64,000 nucleotides of DNA, taken from positions 26,152,248 through 26,216,247 of the forward strand of contig OY987266.1 of the NCBI GenBank assembly GCA_963920665.1. The letters run 5' to 3'. This DNA comes from Straminergon stramineum. Lineage: Eukaryota; Streptophyta; Bryopsida; Hypnales; Calliergonaceae. The translations under genes were made by a program, and so were the position numbers. The stretch's first letter is position 1. Every line of letters starts with the position of its first letter. This document shows, in pieces, positions 12,014 to 21,681 of this stretch. The notes under the pieces were generated by a model, which was given only the letters and a program-made list of their open reading frames with translations, was not told where the DNA came from and did no database searches.

Positions 12014-13072
12014 ACGTTTATGTCACTGGTCCATTAGAGGAATCGAGTTGGTGGGAGGAAATCTGCGCTAAGGCAATGACCCTCGACAAGTGCGACTTCA
12101 TGGACAGTGGGTACAAAATTCAGTCCTCTGATGCTACCCAAGGGACGCAGTCAGAGCCCTCCTCGTCCAAAAGAAAGCTCCGATCCAATCACGATTCTCC
12201 AAGGAGTCAGGAAAGGAGGAGGCCAGTGCCCGTCTTTGACGATCCTGAGGATTTCTCCGAGGAGGAGGAGGAAGAAGATGACGATGATGACTTCGAGGGC
12301 GATGGTGGGTTGGACGACTTTCCAACACCAATAAGTCATCCACCGACCGATATCCCAGGGTCCTCTGCATCCTCCATGCTGCCACCTGCTGCCCACACTC
12401 CTTTGACACCGACAAGTTTGGGTCGACCAGAGAAAAAGCGAAAGAGGGAGACTATCACAAGTGTGGTGAAGCAAATTGCTGACTTGCAAAAAGCGCACAT
12501 GGAGTCCATCGCCCTAATGCAGGCGTAGGCAGCTCTCGCGCAACAGAAGAACGACCTTGCGTTGGCGCAATTGAGGGAAGAGCAGGCGAGGGACTGCGAG
12601 GCGAACATCGAGATGAACAAGAGCACGCATGAGTGGATGCGGGAGGAGGCAAGGGCGAACAGAGAAGAAGCAAGGGCCAACAGGGAAATCCTGGCCTTGT
12701 TGTTGGATAGGACTGGAGTGAAGCCACTCCAATCTCTAGAACCCGCTTCTGCCTCTCCACCTCAGATGTTGCTCGGCCAAGCATCGGGATCCAACAACAG
12801 CAATGCTTCAAGTCCGCCGGTCATCGTGAATGTGGTGCCACCTCTATCGATGGAGTCTCCCGTCCCGACACCTCTTCCACCTTCAAAGGAAATTTTCGCG
12901 GAGACCTCCTTGGACAAGGAATTGGAAGAGGCGATCAACGAGCGCAAGAAAGGAGAAGCCGAGGCAACATCAACGGTAGTGGATGTCGCGCAGATTGGGT
13001 ACAACCTGACTGTGGATGCTTCCGAGATGGAACTCGGAAGTGGTTCCCTGCCCACCAGAGATCCACCAACAG
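12014..13072 (+). pseudogene. Element A exon 3: acidic and coiled-coil region
   Basis: The frame is open from before the acceptor to a donor at 13073, except for a TAG at 12526-12528. It encodes a segment beginning DVYVTGPLEESSWWEEIC, then a Ser-rich, basic stretch, a strong acidic run of Glu/Asp (about 12.25-12.30 kb), a Pro/Ser linker, a PEKKRKRE nuclear-localisation-like motif, and a long heptad-like helix with repeated EEARANRE. The exon does not join exon 2 in phase with the best splice sites; either one more single-base change or a different acceptor is involved. It looks like a linker or oligomerisation region of a nuclear protein; no catalytic motif is seen. The TAG is likely a decayed CAG. 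Confidence 0.6.
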
Positions 13073-13111
13073 GTTGTGCCCAATGACAACTCCATTTCAG
13101 TTTGTTTGTAG

Positions 13112-13133
13112 TTTTAGCTCGACTCGAGCTAAC
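13112..13133. repeat. Element A palindrome in intron 3
   Basis: A TTAGCTCGA/TCGAGCTAA palindrome with a single central C lies in the intron between 13073 and 13322. Confidence 0.9.
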
Positions 13134-13322
13134 TTGTATAGAAAATGCTCAGCTTTAGAGTTTTTGTAGATATTGACTGGGTTTTGGCGGAGCCCTACCA
13201 CCGATGGGGAGAACCGTAGAGTTTGTCAATTTTGTAATCAATTTTGTGTTTTGACACTCAGATTCTGAGCATGTAATATATAATTCTCACAGAGAAGTGT
13301 TTCACAAAATTATGTATCGCAG

Positions 13323-13525
13323 GCACTGCAAATGTTGAGAAATTGAATGATTCTGTGCATCCTCTTGCCGCTCCCACTCCTGCGTTGTCTCCCATAGTTA
13401 TTCTAGACGATGGCGACAGACTAGGAAAAGACGCCACAAAGTGCGAAGACGAGGCCTCTGTCCCTGCTCGTACAACTGCAATTCTGGAAGATGCCGGTCA
13501 GCTCTCTCTTTCGACACACCAGGAG
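13323..13525 (+). CDS. Element A exon 4: linker
   Basis: Exon 3 ends with one base of a codon and this exon supplies the other two (phase 1 join after the GCAG acceptor), giving a continuous reading through TANVEKLNDSVHPLAAP to a GTACAA donor at 13526. The peptide is Pro/Ala/Asp-rich without a known domain. The phase agreement is the main evidence that the coiled-coil and FCP1-like parts belong to one protein. Confidence 0.55.
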
Positions 13526-13681
13526 GTACAAATCCATCCTTCTGTCTAGTCACGGGATTCAGTTGTTTCTCGTTTTCACTAGAAAATCGGTATGGTGTCT
13601 CGTCGTGGTTGTTGTATGGAGTCCGCAATGTGCCAATTTCGCATTTGATAACTGGCTGCGCTTTCCTCCGTCTTTTATCAG

Positions 13682-14497
13682 GGATCCGGCCCTCCAGTAG
13701 CTCCTGGGGGGACGTCGCAAGACGTCGATCGGCCATTGAGGTCCGGGGCGACGAACAAGTGGATCAACGTTGTCCTGGATCTCAATGGCATTCTTTGTTT
13801 GTGCGAAGACTGGAAGTCAAAGGGGTCAATCAGACAGTTCAACCACCGGTCGGAGCCGCACTCTGCCACGATGGCTGCCGTGGTGGGTCCGAAAGCCGTA
13901 TACGTGCGACCTAATTGCTCCACGTTCCTCGTCGAGCTAGAAAAGATAGCAGTCGTCTCGGTGTGGAGTTCCATGAAGAAATCCACAACTGACGATATTT
14001 GTGAATATCTGTTTCGGGACGAGCGAATGCCGTTCCTAGTTCTCGGGCAGGACTCTTGCAAGACCGTCAAATGCAGGGATAGATCAGGGAGGCTGACAGT
14101 CTTCAAGGAACTCGGCATTGAGAAGGACTTGTTCTTAAAGAGCCTAGACGTGCTTTTCGAGAAACCAGGGGGGACATTCACTACTGAAAATACTGTCATA
14201 GTAGACGACAGCCCACGTAAGCACATAATGAACAAGCCCAAGAATGTAGTGCTCGCGGAGTCATGGAGTAACCGGGGAAATGGCGACAAGGACAATTTCC
14301 TCCTCGCATCGCTACTTTCGTGGTTTCAGCAATTGCACGTCCATCGCGGCGTGGGGCTCAAGTCGTTTTGCAACAATAAGAAAGGAAAAATCGGATGACG
14401 AATGCTCTGCGACGAAAGGGGTCATCGAGAGTACGACAAGCTCATGGAGGTTGTGCGAGGATCAACGAGTCTGCGTTAGTTAGGGACGCGTGGCGAG
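13682..14497 (+). pseudogene. Element A exon 5: FCP1/NIF-like HAD phosphatase domain
   Basis: The exon begins after a TTTTATCAG acceptor in phase 0. The domain has HAD-type motifs in order: VVLDLNGILCL (motif I, with Asn where FCP1/SCP phosphatases have the second Asp), VVSVWSSM (motif II), a basic KTVKCRD segment, and TVIVDDSPRKHIMNK (motif IV). FCP1-like enzymes dephosphorylate Ser/Thr, classically in the RNA polymerase II tail. The loss of the second Asp, which acts as general acid, would alter or remove activity, although DLNG variants may be a natural subfamily. The frame meets TGA at 14396-14398 and TAG at 14477-14479, then a possible donor at 14498. Both stops fit CGA and CAG decay; alternatively the protein ends at 14398. 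Confidence 0.7.
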
Positions 14498-14502
14498 GTA
14501 TG

Positions 14503-14593
14503 CAGTTCAGCTCGAATCGAGCTAACTGATAGCCCTTGCAAGCAATCCGGAATACTATATAGGATTCTGCATTTCAGCTAGGGTCGAGCTAAA
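14503..14593. repeat. Element A palindromes in intron 5 (pair)
   Basis: The sites are 14503-14528 (CAGTTCAGCTCG, AAT, CGAGCTAACTG, symmetry extending past the core) and 14573-14593 (TTCAGCTAG, GGT, CGAGCTAAA). Both lie between the donor near 14498 and the TTTCAG acceptor at 14717-14722. Confidence 0.88.
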
Positions 14594-14722
14594 GTGTTGC
14601 ATGGGGAGACAAATTGTGACATGGCTGAGACACCTTTGTTGCTAGGATCTTATTCTATTTCAACCTTCTATAGAGAATTGCTTGAATGGATTGGTTCTGA
14701 CTGTTTTTTGTCTATGTTTCAG

Positions 14723-15358
14723 ATGGGTAGCACCTCGACCTTCAGAAAACCAAGTATTGATCGCCTTTGCAGAGCGTCCGAGGACTCCATCCTAGACTAC
14801 GGACAACACATGATCCTGAGCACAGGGAACTTCCTTGGCTCGACACCCACGGTGAATTCCTCTATGGATTTCTCGACCAAACCCATTCATGATGGGGTGG
14901 TGGACAGCCCTCCAGACCGGAAACCGCGCCTGCTAGTGTCGGCCTCGCCATCGCCTTTACGGTCTAGAGAGCCTTCCCACACGCTCATGGACCCGTCTAC
15001 TTTGGACAAGGGGATCCAAAGGAAGCTCTACGAAGACGCGAATTATCCCATGTCTGTACCGGAAATGCTCTCCCCGGTCTTGGAAAACAAACACGATGAA
15101 GCAGTTCACCACCCTATTGACCTGCCCTTGCTTCCGCAGCAACGGCTACCATGTCCGGGAAAGAGGATCAAGAGGAAGTACGCTGGACCTTCATGTAGTC
15201 AGTGCTCAGCTCCGTCATGGGATTCCTGGGAGCGATGGTCCTTGAAGGCACAAAGGACGGAACAAGTCCGCGAGGCCGGCAAGATTGCAACGGGATACAG
15301 TCGTGGACCTGAAATTCTCAAGGCCATGGAGAAGATGAAGAGTAAATCGATTCAGTAG
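14723..15358 (+). CDS. Element A exon 6: basic C-terminal region, unknown
   Basis: This open exon starts at ATG directly after TATGTTTCAG and ends at TAG 15356-15358. It encodes about 211 residues rich in Ser/Pro, with a GKRIKRKYAG basic patch (possible nuclear signal), an SCSQCS Cys pair, and a Lys/Glu-rich end. I do not recognise a family. It may be the last exon of the long Element A gene (phase 0 join) or a separate small gene with its own start. No stop interrupts it. Confidence 0.55.
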   Translation: MGSTSTFRKPSIDRLCRASEDSILDYGQHMILSTGNFLGSTPTVNSSMDFSTKPIHDGVVDSPPDRKPRLLVSASPSPLRSREPSHTLMDPSTLDKGIQRKLYEDANYPMSVPEMLSPVLENKHDEAVHHPIDLPLLPQQRLPCPGKRIKRKYAGPSCSQCSAPSWDSWERWSLKAQRTEQVREAGKIATGYSRGPEILKAMEKMKSKSIQ

Positions 15359-15564
15359 TAGTTCCGTTTGATAGTTGTATATTGTAGTGTGGAGACGGTC
15401 AATTGCTCTTGAAGGGTTCATAGTTTTGAGGCACAAACATTTACATAGTCGGGAATTGTATCTAGAGTGTAAATGATGTAGGTAGCTACAATCCTCCTAT
15501 TATAAAAAAAACATGATGCTTGGAGATTGTAGTGGTACCATTCGATGCAAACCGTCCAATTTTC

Positions 15565-15955
15565 ACAAATAGGGTAGTCCAAGTTCTTTCTTGTCTTCGA
15601 TTGTGATGGCCTTGTGAGTAGGAGCTCAACACGGGGGGGCCGTGGATATAGGAGAAGGAAGTGCACGATGGGCTCCGACGTAGATCCAAGCACAAGAATT
15701 GTAGACACAAAAACATCCAGGCGTCGCTCTTAGCAGTTCCATGGGCGGCAATCCAAACTACCATGCCTAAAATTGCAGTTTGGGGGACTGAGGAGTGGCG
15801 TCTGGATGTTTTCGGTTCTATGATTTCGTTGCTTGCATCTACGTCGGAGCTCATCGTCCACTTCCTTCTCCAATAACCATGGCCACTTTGTTTGAAGCTT
15901 CTACTCACAAGGCCAACACAGTTGAAGACGATGAGGTCACTTGGTGGAGCCTTGA
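15565..15955. repeat. Imperfect foldback 1 (arms about 150-190 bp)
   Basis: Sequence from about 15570 to 15755 is matched by the reverse complement of about 15765-15955. Landmarks are GGCCTTGTGAGTAG against CTACTCACAAGGCC, a GGAGAAGGAAGTG/CACTTCCTTCTCC pair, a GCTCCGACGTAGAT/ATCTACGTCGGAGC pair and ACATCCAG/CTGGATGT. The inner stem ends in CCAAACT/AGTTTGG around a loop of about 17 bp. A transcript would form a long, mismatched hairpin. Confidence 0.85.
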
Positions 15956-16480
15956 ATTCTTGCAATCATGGTGGCAAAGTTAATGTTGTTTAGACACTAT
16001 GCTGGAATCATCCGCACCTTTGTAAGTAGGATATGGGAAAAAAGGCAGTGAGATTTGAGAAGGATGAAATTGGTGGAAAGTAATAGGTATCGTTCAAGTC
16101 ATCAACACACACAAATTCATTGAAGGAATTGAATATGGAATGTTTAGAAAAAAAATCGAGCCCCTTCTTTGAGAAGGACCCTCATAGACTACACTTGTAA
16201 CAATGTGGTGTATGAGAGTTCCTCTCAAAGTGGGGGCTGGATTTTGTTTCTAAACAATTCATATTCAATTCATTCAATGAATTTGTGTGTGTTCATGACT
16301 TATCCGGATTACTTAAGCTTTCTATCATTTCCATCCTTTGTATATTGTGCTCTCCTTAAACCCAAGCAATCCACTTGCAATGGTGGTGATGTTTTCAATG
16401 CAATCTCCAAACAACATTTACTTTGCCGCCATGATAGCAAGAATTCATGGCTTCAAGTGCTCCCATAGACTCTCAAGTAC
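15925..16480. repeat. Imperfect foldback 2 (arms about 270 bp, 3-bp loop)
   Basis: The arms meet at CACTTG-TAA-CAATGTG (16192-16207). Matching pairs run outward for about 270 bp: AACACACACAAATTCATTGA with its complement near 16.28 kb, GAATTGAATATG/CATATTCAATTC, AAGTTAATGTTGTTT/AAACAACATTTACTTT and GAATTCTTGCAATCATGG/CCGCCATGATAGCAAGAATTC. The outer left arm overlaps the right arm of foldback 1, so three related segments alternate in orientation. Identity is roughly 75-85 percent by eye. A microRNA/siRNA precursor or a foldback MITE are both possible. Confidence 0.85.
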
Positions 16481-16807
16481 TAGTATACATTCAAAATTTC
16501 AATATGTATACATCATTCAATGATTACTTTCTATAAATTGAAGTGTACTTTGAACATTTTGTGTCGATTTTGAAGATTTCTATGCATGGTATTTGGATAT
16601 ATTGCAACTGCATATGTACAATATTTATCATTGTATTGCTTATTTTGTATTTCTAGGGTACAAATTCTCTTTAACTTATGGTTGTAGTGCTTATAAAAAC
16701 TCTCATTTCCATGGAAAACTCTCATTTTAATGAATATGATGTTTATTACGCGTATAGACGGCCCTACGAATCGCATTCGGTATTGTACGGATGTATTGGA
16801 TTCGTGC

Positions 16808-17664
16808 CATCGGGAGATCTCCCGTTGATTCCTTGGCGGACTTCTAGTGAATTACTTTATTATCGGGAGATCTCCCGATGTCTCTACAATGCCATAATTC
16901 TGGAACTTTATTTCGAGGATGACCAGTGGAGTTCGTCTAGGTCAATCGGACGACATCCTTGGACAATCCGCAAGGAGAACATCGGGAGATCTCCCGTTTA
17001 TTTGAGTAATCTAAATTTCTGCATTATCATCGCCAGATCTCCAGATGATATTGGGAAACATTAATTCAGCATTCTCAACGGGAGATATCCCGATGAAAGA
17101 AGTGTACGGAAATTTCCAATATCATCGGGAGATCTCTCGATGACTTCAGTCCATCCAAGTACGAGAAGATCATGAAGAGATCACTTTATGATTTGAGTGT
17201 GGAAGTAGTCCGATTGGCTATCATCGGGAGATCTCCCGCTGACTTCTTTCAGGAATCATTCCGCTTGGGAATGGGAACCTCATTTTTATTTTGAATGTTG
17301 AGATCTGCCATTGAATTGCTTCATATTTTCGGGCTGGGTGCATCGGGAGATCTCCCGATGAAGTGTTATACATTGTGGTTGTTCTGTCCATCGGGAGATC
17401 TCCTGATGAAATGTTATGGTCCGTGGTTGTCGGGTCCATCGGAAGATCTCCCGATGGTCTTGTGTTATTCGGAGACAAGAGAGTTCTATCCAGACATCTG
17501 CCACTCTCGGGTTCTCTTGGGCATTCATATAGTGAGATTGTTGGATGTTCGGATGACTTTACTAGAGTGGTGGGATCGAATATTTCTATTTCATTATATT
17601 ACTGCTTTCTTCGACTGCAAATATTTTCTGCTGGAGAGTCCTTCCATCAGGAGATCTCCTAATG
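16808..17664. repeat. Element B palindromes, 5' cluster (about 12 sites)
   Basis: Sites start at 16808, 16861, 16980, 17028, 17076, 17123, 17222, 17341 (perfect 20-mer), 17389, 17437 and 17645, with a few more degenerate ones. The consensus is CATCGGGAGATCTCCCGATG. Spacing is irregular (about 40-190 bp). Intervening sequence is unrelated between copies, so these are dispersed words, not a tandem duplication. The cluster ends just before the first exon. Confidence 0.92.
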
Positions 17665-17753
17665 AATTTGTAGTGACTGACCCTAACTTATTGTGGACAT
17701 TGTCATTTGGAATTGACTTTTCTAACTTCAACGTTGGGTCCTTTATTTTGCAG

Positions 17754-19092
17754 ATATATAGATTCAGAACCTATGGGAGATATGGTTTCAATCAACAGTG
17801 GGGAAGAGTCGATGAATTCGGTCTCAGAGTCGATGGATTATGCAATTATGCCATTTATTGGCGATGGTGCTGACGAGGGTGAGTCACAAGAGTCTTGCGC
17901 CCGGACTTCACCATTGAATGTAGGGGATGTGGTTAAGCTTTATCATCGAGGATTTGGTGAAGTCGGAGTAGGGTTTGTAGTGGAGGCAAGACCTCAGGGC
18001 GAGTGGCTTGGAGTTCCTATTCCATTCGAGCCGTGGATATTTGTTCTCATACGGCCGTCATCGTTTATTGTTGAAGCTCAGTATTTTAGGGTCACACCTT
18101 GCCAAAGGGATTTTACAACGCTCTCAGATGTCCTGAACCGGACGGTGTTATGGAGTGCCGCGGACGTTGTTAAATGTACTGAAGATCCCCATTTCGATTC
18201 GAGTCCATTTATTTGACTAGAGCAATGGACTGGGCTGGAGGTTCATCGGAATGATGCGGTGGGTGTGTTATTGTCATCCGGATGAATAAATTGTTGGAGG
18301 CCGGACGATTGTTTTCAGAATACTACCCTTGGTGAGGGGCACGTAGGTGTGACCGTCCTTGACGTTTTCGTGGGTGATCATGATGTAATCATGACCCACG
18401 CTCGCTGGCCAATTTCAGAGTGCTAGTTCCCTAATGGTCGAAGTTTGAAGGACACGGTGGAGCACTTTCGTGCCTTTCCTGATGTACAGGATCCGCTAGC
18501 CTATATGGGTGGAAGAGAGAAGGCGCCGTATCGATTCATAGTTCGTCGACCCTCCCTTTGTCATACGGAAACATAGTTCACTCGTAAAACTAGCGACGAT
18601 GAAATTCGGAAGGTCAGTTCAGAAAGATGCTGCGACAGTCATTGCTGCCAGTTTTTTCCCCAGGCGAAATCGTTGATGGTCAGACAGAGATATTTTTCAA
18701 AGTCTTTTGAAGAGCGTCGAGATTATGGAATCGCTGCTGGCGGGCAATTGCATAGTGTGGATTGGACGCGGAAGCGGAAATATATTACTTTGGAAGGATC
18801 AGAAGTTTGTGCCACTGCATGGTACACTATTCACGGAGTACCGAAGTCCACCTACCACAATTACATGGATTCGTACAAGCAAGGTGTGGTTTCCTCGACC
18901 CACGGGAACAAAGGGATCAAGCGTCCTCGACTTCGAACAGTGCAGGTCACTGGTACAATGAAAGCCATCATCGACAACACTGTTGACCAAATGCCGCACC
19001 AAATGCGGTCCATAGGGAATGGGAGAGTGGACACATTGAAGTTCCTGCCTGCGGGAAACAACTGGAAGCACGTTCATGCTGATGCGAACGAG
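17754..19092 (+). pseudogene. Element B exon 1: N-terminal part of DUF7869-like transposase
   Basis: The exon starts after CTTTATTTTGCAG and stays in one frame for about 446 codons to a donor at 19093, broken only by TGA 18214-18216, TGA 18283-18285, TAG 18424-18426 and TAG 18574-18576. An acidic start (INSGEESMNSVSESMDYA) is followed by a small folded region (VGDVVKLYHRGFGEVGVGFV), then ERCCDSHCCQFF, a Cys cluster that may bind zinc, an R-x4-SFEERRDY segment, a helix with STYHNYMDSYKQG, and QVTGTMKAIIDNTVDQMPH. That order matches what I recall of the N-terminal half of DUF7869-family transposase-like proteins. All four stops are one C-to-T change from CGA or CAG, suggesting decay by cytosine methylation. 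It joins exon 2 in phase 0. Confidence 0.7.
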
Positions 19093-19155
19093 GTATTCTG
19101 CTGAACCTTTTATATGATTGGATAGAATTATGATGGGTTTCTTTCGGAGTTCAGT

Positions 19156-19608
19156 GCATCGGTACATCTCCCCCACACATTTCTCTTTATAAACTTCAGT
19201 TTAGTCCGCCCTTATCGGTTGATCTCCTGGTACACGTCTTCTTTCTATTCCTACCTCATCGGAAGATCTCCCGATACATGTCTCCCCATTCACTTCTTTT
19301 CATTACACCCTCATCGGGAGATCTCCTGATACATGTCTTATTACAGTGGACTTCTTTCCATTGTTACCTCATCGGGAGATCTCCCGATAAATGTTTCCCC
19401 ATGGACTTCTTTTCATTCTTACCTCATCGGGAGATCTCCCGATACATGTCTGACAATGGACTTCTTTCCATTGCTACCTCATCGGGAGATCTCCCGATAC
19501 ATGTCTCCCAATGGACTTCTTCCCATTGCTACCTCATCGGGAGATCTCCCGATACATGTCTCCCAATGGACTTGATTTTATTTCTATCCTATCGAAAATT
19601 CTCCTGAC
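19156..19608. repeat. Element B intron array: palindrome with 55-bp period
   Basis: Inside the single large intron (19093-19724) the palindrome recurs at 19257, 19312, 19370, 19425, 19480 and 19535, with degenerate units at about 19156, 19213 and 19589. Here the spacers are also related (ATGTCTCCCAATGGACTTCT-like), so a unit of about 55-58 bp has been tandemly amplified. The left unit edges are less conserved than the centre, where copies are nearly identical. It resembles a CRISPR array in appearance only. Confidence 0.92.
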
Positions 19609-19724
19609 TGTCGTTTTGCGAAATCATTTTTCGACACTATTGCTATTTTGATTGTTGTTTACGGTCTTTTAGAATTCCATACCCTAACTGAATGTGATGT
19701 GTATTCCGGGTTTTCTACTTGTAG

Positions 19725-21653
19725 TTGAATGTGGAGTGTGGCCTTCGTATAGTCAACCAGTCCACGATTAGTAGAATAAAAAAGGAGCACTTCAATAACG
19801 TTTCCATTAAGCCTGTAGGCAGCTCTTTTGCCAAGTGTACGAAGTGCGATGAACTGCAGCAATTCATTTTGAAATCACCAAAAGGAAGCTTGGACTTCGT
19901 GGAGTTCATGAAGCAGCGAGGTGAACATCTGAATCATCAAGCATCCTGTCGTCGATTGTATGCCACATGGCGTGAAGAATCTAAGAGGAACCCTGAGGAA
20001 ATACTATGCATCATTCACAACAAAATGGATACAAGGAAGACGGCTCTTCCAAGAATGCGGGTGACTACAAAGGCCACACAAGGTTTGGGTCAACTTCCTA
20101 TGAGTGTAACTGGTATGGTCGCTCATGGTCATGCCGACGATGCATATGCCCATTATGGTCCAGCGTGCTGGCCAGGCGACTCGAACTTCACTATCTCATC
20201 GTTGGCTAAGCTGTTTCGTCGACTTGAAGGTCCCCTGATTCGGGAGACTGGCAACCTATTCCCCTATCCGCCTGCGAATACATTGTTCGAGGCATTACTT
20301 AGAGGGAAATCTAGGTTTATGGACGCCTTGAAACTGATTCCAAAGGATGCTCGACGTGGAGCTCGCCCTCTTCCTAAAAAGCTCTATCTTCAGCTTGACA
20401 ACTCCGCGAAAGATAACAAGAACCAGTATCTCATGGCGTTCTTGTCCTTGCTTACTGCAAGAGGAGTATTCCAGGAAATTCAGGTGGGTTTTCTACTAGT
20501 AGGACATACTCACGAGGACATTGATGCATATTTTAGCCACCTGTCCAAGGCTTTGAAGAGCAAGAATACATTTGTCGTCGCGGACCTTATGAAAGCCTTC
20601 ATGGAGTCCCAAGAACTGACATTTATGCCAGAATTCATCCAAGAGGTGGCGGATTTCAAGTCGTTTGTCAAGGGATACCTGTGCAGCGACACTGCTAAAC
20701 TGATTGGTTTAGGGGAGATGCACCTCTTCCGGTTCTATGTGGACTGTCATGGAGTCCCTGTCATGAAATATAAGAAGTCAGTAGTTGATTCACAGTGGCT
20801 ACCATCTGATGGACCTTCGCGATGCTTGTGGAAGAAAGACCGAAGCGGTCGGCCGAAGCTACCTCCGGGTTGCCCTAAACCTGTTCCTTTCAAGCCCATG
20901 TGGGGTTGTGAAGTTCCCTCAGCATCCGGAAATCAAGAGAAGGCGGTGGAAGCGGCACGGAAAGCAACCTTGAACAAGGGTTTGATTCTGTTAGGACTGG
21001 AGAAGTACATTGACTTCTGGGAAGATGGAATGACCAAATGCAAGGGATTTGTGACTGCCTTCTCTCCATACGTCGAGTATTGGAAGCGTGTGTTGTGCGA
21101 GGTGAAGGAGCCACTTTTGGACTGTCCTACGGATTTGGTTGAAGGCTTCTGGCCAAAGTACGATTGGAGGGTGCAAAATCCATCTACCTAGGAGCCGACA
21201 GTTAATCCTGTTGACATCCTTCCAGAGGTAGAGGAATTGGAACCTTATTGCGGACCCGCAAATGAGGCGCCAAGGGAAAGCTTCAATCCTTGGGTTGATA
21301 TTCGTCCAGGTTCGTGGGTTCTGCTCCGACCCGAAGACCCCTTCATTTGTGCTGTCTGGCAAGGAAGAGCACTGTGCAAGGTTTGTAGAGAGGAAGGCCA
21401 TGTCAACAACGAGAAGTTCCTGCTCCAATATTGGAGACCGGATAATTCTGAAAGTTCAATGAAATTGAGATACCAAAATTGTTGGTACGGGAAGTGGGTT
21501 GTTGAGAATACACCTTCCGCTTGGGTGGATGCATCTTTTGTAGTATATGCGACTTGGTCCAAGAAAGTTAACCCGAAATCACGGACCATTCCTAGGAAAA
21601 GTAGAGAAGCCGCCCTTGCGAATTTGAATAGGGCAAACGAGGTGGACCCTTGA
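19725..21653 (+). pseudogene. Element B exon 2: DUF7869-like DDE transposase catalytic part
   Basis: The exon begins after TACTTGTAG, in phase with exon 1, and is open for 488 codons to TAG 21189-21191, then continues in the same frame to TGA 21651-21653. It opens with a helix NQSTISRIKKEHF, then a zinc-like CTKC (residues 38-41) with H68, H71, C75. The likely RNase H-fold triad is D102 in KMDTRKT, D225 in LYLQLDNSAKDNKN and E264 in GHTHEDIDAYF. This D-D-E arrangement fits a cut-and-paste transposase. After the TAG comes a BAH-like region (GSWVLLRPEDPFICAVWQG, then WYGKWVVENTPSAWVD). The TAG is probably a decayed CAG. The conserved HTHEDID block makes the family call fairly secure; the element superfamily name is not. 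Confidence 0.8.
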
Positions 21654-21681
21654 TCATCTATTGTGTCCTCATGTTTACAGC

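Larger units (their letters stand above)
8004..15480 (+). mobile_element. Element A: ParB/methyltransferase/FCP1-like palindrome element
   Basis: The block combines a GC-richer, intron-split coding region (8911-15358) with at least ten copies of one palindrome: TTTAGCTCG, three variable bases, CGAGCTAAA. The palindromes sit in the 5' non-coding DNA and in introns and never inside an exon. The reading frame passes cleanly across several GT-AG junctions, which suggests one long gene, but it is broken by one frameshift and five premature stops. I could not find terminal inverted repeats or a target duplication, so the limits are approximate and mobility is inferred from context and repeat content, not shown. 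An alternative is an ordinary host gene family turned pseudogene, or an integrated viral fragment; the introns make a recent viral origin less likely. Confidence 0.5.

Noticed and set aside
12151..13055. Minus-strand frames of up to 118 codons opposite exon 3
   Set aside because: They arise from low-complexity acidic and coiled-coil codons on the plus strand.
13398..14295. Long minus-strand frames opposite the FCP1-like exon
   Set aside because: They are antisense shadows of an exon with clear HAD motifs on the plus strand.
8004..14593. True parS sites
   Set aside because: The palindromes invite comparison with ParB/parS, but the arms do not match the bacterial parS consensus and no helix-turn-helix part was seen in the ParB-like exon. 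Kept only as a loose analogy.
8004..15480. Recent giant-virus insertion
   Set aside because: ParB and methyltransferase genes occur in large viruses, but several GT-AG introns in phase and palindromes within the introns argue for a eukaryotic nuclear history. Cannot be excluded for the ultimate origin.
19257..19555. CRISPR-like array
   Set aside because: Regular repeats and spacers, but the spacers are related to each other, the repeat is a perfect palindrome found also as dispersed sites, the setting is a spliced plant-type gene, and there are no cas genes.
8911..21191. Reassigned TAG codon or programmed readthrough
   Set aside because: Considered because several stops are TAG with good coding after them. 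TGA stops occur too, one frameshift is present, and paralog comparison shows CAG to TAG change, so decay is simpler.
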